DNA from: Nitrospira sp.
GTDB taxonomy: Bacteria; Nitrospirota; Nitrospiria; Nitrospirales; Nitrospiraceae
Direction: 5' to 3'
Assembly (NCBI GenBank): GCA_025363325.1
Contig: JANYEF010000319.1
Coordinates: 1-6,304 of the forward strand
DNA length: 6,304 nucleotides
Below, piece after piece: positions 1 through 5,326 of this stretch. Each line of letters opens with the position of its first letter. Position 1 is the stretch's first letter. A program made the translations under genes and the position numbers. The notes beneath the pieces were generated by a model. It was not told the DNA's origin, did not search any database, and saw nothing but the letters and a program-made list of their open reading frames with translations.

Positions 1-1
1 C

Positions 2-226
2 CGCTTCCATTATGTGAAGGTCACGGTCCGGGTCCACGCGTATCCGGATGGGACGCTGTCCGTGTTCCATGGGCCCCGGTGTCTGGCGCGCTACCACGCG
101 GATGGCCGGCTGATTGAGCCGGAGGGCGAGGCCCACCGTCGTAAGACCCCGACCCCTCGATCGAACGCCCGCCTGATCGTTGATCTTAGGGCCACAGTGA
201 GCGACATATTTTCGGCGCACGGCTGA
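2..226 (+). CDS. ISNCY-type transposase, C-terminal fragment (5' end outside window)
   Basis: The reading frame is open from the left edge (Arg-Phe-His-Tyr precedes the GTG at 14) and ends at TGA 224-226. This is therefore the last ~74 residues of a longer gene, not a 70-residue protein starting at 14. The segment VRVHAYPDGTLSVFHGPR, followed by CLARYHADGRLIEPEG, is the type of sequence that ends ISNCY-family (integrase-core, DDE) transposases, just past the catalytic domain. None of the catalytic residues lie in the window, so activity cannot be judged. The tail after residue ~45 is basic and poorly conserved, as is usual at the end of these proteins. The stop is followed within 20-45 bases by CCGGACA motifs that fit the element end. 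Recognition is from memory of the family; an intact upstream gene is possible but unseen. Confidence 0.75.
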   Translation, partial: RFHYVKVTVRVHAYPDGTLSVFHGPRCLARYHADGRLIEPEGEAHRRKTPTPRSNARLIVDLRATVSDIFSAHG

Positions 227-269
227 ACAACTCGAAGAGAAGAACCGGACAGATCATGAGCTCCATACA

Positions 270-378
270 CCGGACAAGTTAACTTGCTATCTACACAGAC
301 GTGTGGCGGAGTCAGCGCCAAGAGAGGGGACGCACTCGCCGCGCACTGGGGAGGCGGTCAAAAACGTAACATGTCCGG
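270..378. repeat. Inverted 12-bp repeat with CCGGACA core
   Basis: The left arm is 270-281 (CCGGACAAGTTA). The right arm is 367-378, whose complement reads CCGGACATGTTA, so 11 of 12 bases match. A further direct CCGGACA at 245-251 sits 25 bp before the left arm. The arms are 85 bp apart, too far for a simple hairpin but fitting two protein-binding sites or two abutting transposon ends. The rest of 227-430 contains no gene that I can support. Confidence 0.5.
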
Positions 379-430
379 GTTTTTGTCGGTTTTTTGTCTC
401 TACCTCTGAACCGTCAAGATCCGGACCATC

Positions 431-449
431 TGCTAAGCTTGTCTTAGCA
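431..449. promoter_or_regulatory. Perfect 7-bp inverted repeat upstream of the lipoprotein gene
   Basis: TGCTAAG (431-437) and CTTAGCA (443-449) are exact reverse complements around the 5-base spacer CTTGT. The centre is about 46 bp before the ATG at 486. It could be a dimeric repressor site or a hairpin in the leader. There is no T-run directly after it, so an intrinsic terminator is unlikely. Function is unassigned. Confidence 0.45.
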
Positions 450-485
450 AAGACGCTGAGACCTCGGCGATAATGGGGTATTGCG

Positions 486-1091
486 ATGTGGTTTCGTCAT
501 GGATCCTGGCTCTTGATGACGGGGACGTTGTGGGGGTGTGCGATGGTGAATGGTACACCGCCGCCTGGCTCTGCGCCATTATTTCAAACCGATGCGACCG
601 ACACAGTCGTCTTGCAAGCCGTACATCGAGAACAAGAAACGCTGCTGAGCACCTGCACACAGCACCGGTCCTGCGATCAGGTACATTTCACACGTGCCAT
701 GGTCGCGTTATTTCAGAATAGAGAAGCGGCAGCGGCCTCCTTTCGGGAGTCGATTGCCGTCGCGCCGAATGGTCCATTCGCAGATTCAAGCGTGCGCTGG
801 ATTCGGTTTCTTGCCAACCGGACGTTCCAACCCGCTTCCGCCGATGAACCCAATGGGGCGTTAGCAGTGATGAAAGGGCTGGTGCGTACATGGCTGGGAC
901 AACAGCATGCGGCAGGTGCGTCAGTCGCCTTCAAAAACCCGAGCCTGGTAGTACACAGTCTTCGGCAACGGATTCGTGATCGCGATAAGCGGATCGCAGA
1001 ATTGACGGATCAGCTCAGTGCCCTGAAGCAGATCGATTCGGACGCGCATAGAACCAGTAAGCTCAGTCTGCCGAGAACTCCATCCCAGTAA
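486..1091 (+). CDS. Outer-membrane-type lipoprotein with TPR-like region and C-terminal coiled coil (QseG/YfhG-like)
   Basis: The 201-residue protein begins with a short hydrophobic stretch (residues 8-17) ending in a lipobox, L15-W16-G17-C18. Cys18 should be lipidated after signal peptidase II cleavage, and Ala at +2 favours outer-membrane sorting. ATG 486 is the only usable start because an in-frame TAA lies at 471-473; the ribosome site is weak (GGGG at 475-478). Residues ~45-110 look like one or two helical TPR-like hairpins with a Cys57/Cys63 pair. Residues ~157-183 (VHSLRQRIRDRDKRIAELTD, then QLSALKQID) form a clear heptad-patterned coiled coil. The '...RDRDKRIAELTDQLSALKQID' ending recalls QseG/YfhG-like lipoproteins, which usually sit beside a sensor kinase and a sigma-54 regulator. 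No such partner is present here, so it is an orphan in this window. The lipoprotein call is firm; the QseG link is a resemblance only. Confidence 0.75.
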   Translation: MWFRHGSWLLMTGTLWGCAMVNGTPPPGSAPLFQTDATDTVVLQAVHREQETLLSTCTQHRSCDQVHFTRAMVALFQNREAAAASFRESIAVAPNGPFADSSVRWIRFLANRTFQPASADEPNGALAVMKGLVRTWLGQQHAAGASVAFKNPSLVVHSLRQRIRDRDKRIAELTDQLSALKQIDSDAHRTSKLSLPRTPSQ

Positions 1092-1471
1092 TCACTGCTA
1101 GATAGTATCTCCACGCCTAACCATATCGCCCGACCCATGCCCCCGGCGAGCCCCACCCTTTTGTGGTTCACTTTTCGGATCGACAGATTGACCGCGTCCG
1201 TGCGCCACAACGCATACTTTCCAGGGATGAGCAGGTCCGGTCGGCGGCCGGAACGTTACGAGTAGTCGTGAGCGGACAAGTCCACATCCGTGATGCCCAA
1301 TGCGACAGAGATTTTCTTTCATGGATCTCCTCTCAAGGACGCGCGCAGACGAGGAGATCGGAAAAGTAGAATGTCTCCGTTTTCTCCTTCATCGCATGGG
1401 CTCACACGGCTTCGAATGTCGTCTGCAACAGCTTTGGTTCTACGACAGCCAGTCAACTGGAGAGTATCCCC
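1092..1471. other. Gene-poor stretch between lipoprotein and haloperoxidase genes
   Basis: Several short open frames cross this stretch on both strands, including one at 1300-1518 (+) that overlaps the 3' end of the haloperoxidase gene. None has a recognisable motif, a good ribosome site or a family-like composition. I see no strong GC hairpin plus T-run that would end either converging gene. The stretch carries the left copy of the operon-flanking repeat (1324-1357). It may hold decayed mobile or gene remnants. Confidence 0.5.
1324..1357 (+). repeat. Left copy of ~34-bp direct repeat flanking the redox operon
   Basis: GATCTCCTCTCAAGG at 1324-1338 recurs exactly at 5029-5043. After one mismatch the match continues with CGCG, and later with GAGGAGA (1351-1357 against 5056-5062), with no gap at an offset of 3705. 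By hand count, 28 of 34 positions agree. Both copies have the same orientation. They lie just outside the two ends of the cytochrome-haloperoxidase operon. Confidence 0.5.
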
Positions 1472-3040
1472 TCACCGTCCGTCGCCTCGTTGATGCCGCG
1501 GCTGCATGGCATGCTTGAACACGTAGTCGGCCACGCGGCGGCCCTGCGCGATGCCCTCGGTCTTATCGAAAACCCAGTGGATACCGAGATAGATGCGGCT
1601 CTGCCCATTCTCTTCCTCTGCTTGAGAGAGTGATGAGAAGCTGCGCTCCACCACCGGCCGCACGGTTCCATTGTTGTCCCGGGTCACACCATTGAACTCG
1701 TCCGAGATGAAGGTGAACGGAATGCGATCAGTTCGATAGTACTTGCGCAGCATCTCGAAGAGCGCGCCTCCGAAACCGGCGTGCCCTGACGGATAGGCTG
1801 GAAACGGCGGGGTAAAATTCGGCCCCGTGAGATTGCTGGCGGGTGCTCCGAGCGGCGAATAGGTTATGTCTCCGGCCGTCGCGGGATTGCCGTCGCCGAG
1901 ACCAGTCGGCCCGGTGTGTTCATCGGCTTCGCGAATCCCCGTCACTGGCCGCCAGTACTGATAATAGTACTTGGATTCCCACACGGCGATGCCAGCGTCC
2001 GCCATCGCGACATTCACGAGGGCCAGGAGCCGTGCGAGTTCCAGGGCATTGGTGTCCGTGCCCATCTTGTGGGCGATACGCATGGTGATCTGATTGTACA
2101 GCCGTGGCGGAGCACACAAGCTCGGGGTCCCATCGTATGCCCAGTACGTCCCGATCAGAGTTTGCTCCGCTGTCCGCGTGGTTGGCGTCACGACCCCATC
2201 CCCTCCCACCGCCTTCACTTCGTGAAAGGCAGCCGTATATTCTGGACTGTCCAGTCTGGGCGGCGGTGGGACCCGAAATTGTTCGGAGGTCTCCAGCGCA
2301 AACGGCTTCACCTCGCCCCAGTAGGCTCCCAAGGCAAGCGGGATCACACTGATAGGGTCCTGGCGCCATTTCCCCGGCTCGTTGCTCGTGAGAAACTCGA
2401 TGCCGACGCGCGGCTCAGGGCGTTGCGAGCCATCGTTGGCTCGCGCAGCCAGAATGGCTGCAGCCGTCCGCCTTCCCAGCGCGACGCCGTTCGTCTTCAA
2501 TCGTCCGTTCGGAATCTCGCTCAGATCGTCCGCAAGCTGGTCGGCGAAGCTCGGAGTCTGTGAGGGGAAGAGCGCGACAAGTGTGTCGTGGGCGGCCTGG
2601 GCTATTGCCGCCTTCATCGACGTGCCGAATGGAGCATGCCCCACCTCGGTGTAACTCTTGTACTCGCCCTCGATCGCGTTGACTGCATCGAAAATTGCGA
2701 GATGGATGATGGCCATCGCCCGACTCGCTCGCGCCGGTCCGAGTTGCTCGCCGAAGACCCGACTCTCCCCCGGTGCGACGGGCGTGTGGTCGAGCCCGGT
2801 CGCATCGATGGCGATTTCGTTCCAGTGCTGGACCATGCCGGCCGAATCGGCCGCAGGCCGTGGCCGACGGCGCGGATCAATCGGAACACGCGGTGCTTGA
2901 TGCGGATCGGCCCCAAAACGAGGCCCAAACGTGTCCCCAATCCCACCGGAAAATCCACCTGCCTGGAGAGCGCTCGGAAGAGTCAGGAACAATATGGCTG
3001 CAAGTGCTGCAATGAGTCGCCCAGCCCGTGGCATGATCAT
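1472..3040 (-). CDS. Exported vanadium-dependent haloperoxidase, chloroperoxidase-like
   Basis: This 522-residue enzyme should use bound vanadate and H2O2 to oxidise a halide to hypohalous acid. The N-terminus is a signal peptide (basic start, hydrophobic 9-22, likely cleavage after Ala27 in ALQA-GG), so it acts in the periplasm or outside. The full vanadate site of the PAP2/VHPO superfamily is visible. K357-X6-R364-P365 lies in SKYYYQYWRPVTGIR, PSGH at 417-420 in PPFPAYPSGHAGFGG, and SR(481-482)-X5-H488 in SRIYLGIHWVFD. Trp354 and Phe413 occupy the places of Trp350 and Phe397 in the fungal (Curvularia) chloroperoxidase halide pocket. Asp303 in AYDG may match its Asp292. Later blocks such as EFNGVTRD also resemble that enzyme. 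It is the second gene of a minus-strand operon, 64 bp after the di-heme cytochrome gene. The start at 3040 (Met-Ile-Met) could also be the third codon; a repeat-borne ribosome site serves both. Family assignment is secure; chloride preference is inferred. Confidence 0.93.
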   Translation of the reverse strand: MIMPRAGRLIAALAAILFLTLPSALQAGGFSGGIGDTFGPRFGADPHQAPRVPIDPRRRPRPAADSAGMVQHWNEIAIDATGLDHTPVAPGESRVFGEQLGPARASRAMAIIHLAIFDAVNAIEGEYKSYTEVGHAPFGTSMKAAIAQAAHDTLVALFPSQTPSFADQLADDLSEIPNGRLKTNGVALGRRTAAAILAARANDGSQRPEPRVGIEFLTSNEPGKWRQDPISVIPLALGAYWGEVKPFALETSEQFRVPPPPRLDSPEYTAAFHEVKAVGGDGVVTPTTRTAEQTLIGTYWAYDGTPSLCAPPRLYNQITMRIAHKMGTDTNALELARLLALVNVAMADAGIAVWESKYYYQYWRPVTGIREADEHTGPTGLGDGNPATAGDITYSPLGAPASNLTGPNFTPPFPAYPSGHAGFGGALFEMLRKYYRTDRIPFTFISDEFNGVTRDNNGTVRPVVERSFSSLSQAEEENGQSRIYLGIHWVFDKTEGIAQGRRVADYVFKHAMQPRHQRGDGR

Positions 3041-3042
3041 GG

Positions 3043-3066
3043 TCCTTCTCCTTCTCCTTCTCCTTC
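3043..3066 (-). repeat. Four-copy hexamer repeat (GAAGGA)4 forming the haloperoxidase ribosome-binding site
   Basis: The plus strand has TCCTTC four times in a perfect tandem, so the mRNA reads GAAGGA x4 directly before the start codons. The AAGGA nearest the gene is 2 nt from the ATG at 3040 but 8 nt from the ATG at 3034. The next AAGGAG upstream is about 7 nt from the ATG at 3040. The tract therefore offers several Shine-Dalgarno registers, and gain or loss of a unit would alter the sites available without touching the coding frame. Confidence 0.7.
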
Positions 3067-3104
3067 CGGCTCAGGAGCTACCTGCCCAGATGACAGACTC
3101 TCGG

Positions 3105-4517
3105 TCATAACGAACGCAGGAAGTTCAGCAGGTGCTGTTTCTCGATCTCGTTGAGCCGATTGAACTGCCCGACCACTTGATTCGCTTCCGACGGCACATA
3201 CTGCCCGCCGCCGAACCCGGCGTGGGCGTGAATCGCTTCGAGCAGATCCTTTGTGCGCCCGTCGTGTAGGAAAAAGATTCGCTTCCCGAGGCCCCACAAG
3301 GGCGCCGTGCGGAATTCGTCTCCACTGGCGTTGCCCTGACTCACATCATCGGCCAGGCCCGGCCCCATGTTGTGGAGCGCCAGATCGGAGTACAGGTTGA
3401 CATCCTTGTCCCGCAACGCCTCCACGGGCGATTTGCCGGTATGCAATGTCGGGGTATGGCACATCGCGCAGCCGACGTCTCCAAACAGCTTCCGGCCCCG
3501 GACGATGGTGTCCGTGTCAGGCGCGGGCGTCGGAGGTGCAAGGAAGCGCATGAACACCGCGAACCTCACTACATCGCTGGGCACTTCGAGAGGATCCGTG
3601 GCGTCGAAGTTGGTCCGATTCTCCGGCGTCGCATTAAAATAGCAGGTCGGTGTCTCATCCCGCTCCTGCGGGAAAAGCTCGTTCGTGATTCCCTGCTCGA
3701 CGTTGTAGGCTTCGCCTGAGAATATTTCGAGCGACTTGTTCTGGGCTTTCCACCCAAAGCGGGTGACGGTGCCGTCGTTCCCGCTGGTGTTGGGCTGCCC
3801 GCTGATGCGGTTGGCTCGCCCCCGAATCCCGAGCGACTGCTTCGTGGCACTGTGGGCGTGCATGTTGGCTAGCATCGTGTCGTCATCGATGGCTTCGATC
3901 AATCCTGCGCCGAACAACGGCGTCGGAATGCGGAACACCACGTTCTGGCGAGCGACCGCGGTGCGGAAATCCGGCTGCTGAAGAGAACAGCCCGACGCAT
4001 CGCGGCGGCCCGTGATCGTGAACAGCGCGTGGACTCCGCCGTCGGCCGTACCGTCCGGATTATGCTTGAATCTGGCTTCGCGCACCGGTCCGTCCCGCTT
4101 GATAAACGGCGGAAGGTCATTGCTCGCGCCTTCTTTCTTGGCCACCTCGACCTGCGGATTGATCGCCGGACTAGTCCCCCCGATCTCCGGCTGAGCGTGG
4201 CAGCCGGCGCAACTGTCCAGGTTGAAGCGCGGCCCGAGACCGAGTTCTGTGTCGGATACGAGTTGCTCCCCTTGAACCGACTGTACTTCTTCAAACTGTT
4301 CACGCCCATTTACAAACGCCCGCCCTTCGTTCGCAGTCAGCCCTGACTCGAAGGCCCCGCCGGCCCCGGCAGGCCCTGAGCGAACGCCAGGATCGCGTGC
4401 CGCAAGTCTTGCTATCTGCGACCATACATCGTCCGAAAAGGACGTTCCGATTACCACAAATGCTGCCACCGACAATACGATGCCTCCGAACCTCATGATG
4501 TATGATCGAGGAGTCAT
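3105..4517 (-). CDS. Exported di-heme c-type cytochrome, DUF1111/DHOR (putative peroxidase / 'thiol oxidoreductase') family
   Basis: The 470-residue protein has an N-terminal hydrophobic segment (about residues 10-27) after a basic start. This is a signal peptide or anchor that places it in the periplasm, where heme c is attached. There are two heme-binding motifs: C103-A-G-C106-H107 in NLDSCAGCHAQPEIGG, and C350-A-M-C353-H354 in GDVGCAMCHTPTLHTG. This pair, the ~245-residue spacing, the QPEIGG block and the C-terminal LWGLGKRIFFLHDGRTKDLL block are typical of the DUF1111 (PF06537) di-heme group, which is related to the bacterial cytochrome c peroxidase/MauG families. Conserved His382/Met384 (LHNMGP) and His418 are candidate axial or active-site residues. 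Two further cysteines (177, 292) might form a disulfide. ATG 4517 has a strong ribosome site. The gene leads the operon, with the haloperoxidase gene following. The true substrate of the family is not settled; peroxidase activity is a family-based guess. Confidence 0.9.
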   Translation of the reverse strand: MTPRSYIMRFGGIVLSVAAFVVIGTSFSDDVWSQIARLAARDPGVRSGPAGAGGAFESGLTANEGRAFVNGREQFEEVQSVQGEQLVSDTELGLGPRFNLDSCAGCHAQPEIGGTSPAINPQVEVAKKEGASNDLPPFIKRDGPVREARFKHNPDGTADGGVHALFTITGRRDASGCSLQQPDFRTAVARQNVVFRIPTPLFGAGLIEAIDDDTMLANMHAHSATKQSLGIRGRANRISGQPNTSGNDGTVTRFGWKAQNKSLEIFSGEAYNVEQGITNELFPQERDETPTCYFNATPENRTNFDATDPLEVPSDVVRFAVFMRFLAPPTPAPDTDTIVRGRKLFGDVGCAMCHTPTLHTGKSPVEALRDKDVNLYSDLALHNMGPGLADDVSQGNASGDEFRTAPLWGLGKRIFFLHDGRTKDLLEAIHAHAGFGGGQYVPSEANQVVGQFNRLNEIEKQHLLNFLRSL

Positions 4518-4522
4518 GTTAA

Positions 4523-4528
4523 CCTCCC
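4523..4528 (-). promoter_or_regulatory. Strong Shine-Dalgarno for the di-heme cytochrome gene
   Basis: The mRNA reads AAAGGGAGGTTAAC before the ATG at 4517. GGGAGG sits 5 nt upstream of the start codon. This decides the start at 4517 over the internal ATG at codon 8. Confidence 0.75.
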
Positions 4529-4550
4529 TTTCTCTGTATTCCTGTGTGCC

Positions 4551-4580
4551 ATTATTCAGGATCTACCAAGGCATCGTTAA
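4551..4580 (-). promoter_or_regulatory. Candidate sigma-70-type promoter for the cytochrome-haloperoxidase operon
   Basis: On the minus strand TTAACG (4580-4575; 4 of 6 to TTGACA) is followed after 18 bp by AATAAT (4556-4551; 5 of 6 to TATAAT). Transcription would begin near 4544, leaving a ~27-nt leader that contains the ribosome site. The spacing and position are good, but a chance match cannot be excluded. The -35 hexamer lies in the palindrome CGTTAACG (4575-4582). Confidence 0.35.
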
Positions 4581-5028
4581 CGCGCATAAGCCGTGCCTTT
4601 CGTTGCCTACTCTCCCGGAAATGTCAATATGCCCGAAAAACCTTCACTCCCCGACTTCATTAGAGCGAACCGTTCACCGGCGGGAATCGGAGAAGTGTGG
4701 GTAGAGACCTACAGCGCGGCCGTTCCCGTTGGACACAGTACAACGACCTGCGGTGTGATGTGATCGGGGCAAGGCCTGACTGGAGCACACACAAGGCATG
4801 GCCAAATGGTTCCTGCGCGAATCCGCCGCAGTCCGACTATCGCGCGGACGAGGCGAGAACGGACCGGACTGGACTATGTCGGTTGATCGCTCATCGCAGG
4901 CCAGATCTGCCGAACCTCTGCGCCTGCTGGTCGGCCGGCACGCGCTCTCGGAACATCCCACTCAACGCACGCTCGGCGGAGACGCCTCCACATCTGAAAC
5001 GTCCAAGGCGATATGAAATTTCTTCGTC

Positions 5029-5062
5029 GATCTCCTCTCAAGGCCGCGAGGGAAGGAGGAGA
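5029..5062 (+). repeat. Right copy of ~34-bp direct repeat flanking the redox operon
   Basis: This is the partner of 1324-1357: the first 15 bases (GATCTCCTCTCAAGG) are identical, and 28 of 34 positions agree over the ungapped length. It lies about 510 bp upstream of the cytochrome start, beyond the operon promoter region. The same translation frame reads SPLK in both copies. That could mean a shared coding remnant or could be coincidental. Confidence 0.5.
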
Positions 5063-5087
5063 AAATTGGTTTCGGAGACCACCAACC

Positions 5088-5114
5088 CGCAAGGTATCAG
5101 GTCAAGCAATGACC
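5088..5114 (+). repeat. REP-like hairpin repeat, copy 1
   Basis: The unit is CGCAAG, five variable bases (GTATC), then AGGTCAAGCAATGACC. Within it GGTCA and TGACC pair around the loop AGCAA. In this copy an A-T pair (5099/5115) extends the stem to 6 bp. Copy 2 starts 173 bp downstream in the same orientation. Confidence 0.6.
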
Positions 5115-5171
5115 TCTCTGGCTTTCTTAGCTCGTTCTAGCACCCGTAATCAAAACCATCTTACTCTTGAA

Positions 5172-5201
5172 ATGACATGACGCTTCCTCCCGTGCTACAG
5201 T
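5172..5201 (+). promoter_or_regulatory. Candidate promoter for the formyltransferase gene
   Basis: ATGACA (5172-5177; 5 of 6 to TTGACA), an 18-bp spacer, and TACAGT (5196-5201; 4 of 6 to TATAAT), preceded by TGC as in extended -10 promoters. Start near 5208 would give a ~119-nt leader that includes REP-like copy 2. No experimental support; alternative promoters are possible. Confidence 0.3.
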
Positions 5202-5260
5202 TCCAGGTGTAGAATGCACCGGGCCCTCAATCTTCGGTCTACTGTATGAAACCGTCAAAC

Positions 5261-5287
5261 CGCAAGATGCAAGGTCAAGCAATGACC
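5261..5287 (+). repeat. REP-like hairpin repeat, copy 2, in the formyltransferase leader
   Basis: The unit is CGCAAG, five different bases (ATGCA), then the same 16-mer AGGTCAAGCAATGACC as copy 1. The stem GGTCA/TGACC has 5 bp with loop AGCAA. It ends 39 bp before the ATG at 5327, so it would be transcribed if the upstream promoter call is right. Confidence 0.6.
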
Positions 5288-5326
5288 CCAGAAGCTCGCC
5301 CCGGAAGCGGTCTCTAACAAATCCAC

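Larger units (their letters stand above)
1..381 (+). mobile_element. Right-hand end of an ISNCY-like insertion sequence (boundary uncertain)
   Basis: The transposase tail is followed by a short non-coding end that carries CCGGACA at 245-251 and again at 270-276. An inverted copy (TGTCCGG) lies at 372-378. The 12-mers CCGGACAAGTTA (270-281) and TAACATGTCCGG (367-378) are inverted repeats with one mismatch. Repeated transposase-binding motifs at the element end would explain this. The exact terminus and any target-site duplication cannot be fixed because the left end is outside the window. The right limit given here is only the end of the last motif. Confidence 0.4.
4581..5326. other. Gene-poor region between divergent operon and formyltransferase gene
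   Basis: About 745 bp without a gene that I can support. The longest frame (4697-5140, +) gives an Arg/Ser-rich, low-complexity-like protein with no motif, and opposite-strand frames overlap it, as expected for chance frames in GC-rich DNA. A 55-codon frame from ATG 5013 has a neat start (MKFLRRSPLKAARE) but no recognised homology, and part of it is the right copy of the flanking repeat. The region holds that repeat (5029-5062), two REP-like hairpins and a candidate promoter, so it looks like intergenic DNA built from small repeats or decayed genes. Confidence 0.5.

Noticed and set aside
359..385. CAAAAAC / GTTTTTG inverted repeat with T-rich tail, as a terminator for the transposase
   Set aside because: The stem is A/T-rich with a 13-base loop and would be weak; T-tracts follow but no GC stem supports termination.
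1300..1518. 72-codon plus-strand frame converging on and overlapping the haloperoxidase 3' end
   Set aside because: No recognised motif, no good ribosome site, and overlap with a conserved gene end; part of it is the dispersed repeat.
1916..2563. 215-codon plus-strand open frame inside the haloperoxidase gene
   Set aside because: Lies wholly antisense to a confidently identified gene, is rich in Arg/Pro/Ser as expected of a GC-rich shadow frame, and shows no motif.
2588..3154. 188-codon plus-strand open frame spanning the haloperoxidase start
   Set aside because: Antisense to the signal peptide region and the operon gap; its Ser-Pro run is just the hexamer repeat read on the other strand.
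3105..4517. Classical cytochrome c peroxidase (CcpA/MauG) for the di-heme protein
   Set aside because: Two CxxCH motifs fit, but the length (470), motif spacing and QPEIGG/HDGR blocks fit the DUF1111/DHOR group better than the ~320-350-residue CcpA family.
4697..5140. 147-codon plus-strand frame in the gene-poor region
   Set aside because: Arg/Ser-rich composition with no domain; several overlapping frames on both strands make a chance frame more likely.
5013..5180. 55-codon frame beginning MKFLRRSPLKAARE
   Set aside because: Its start overlaps the direct repeat and its middle runs through the REP-like hairpin, so it looks like translated repeats; kept only as a note.
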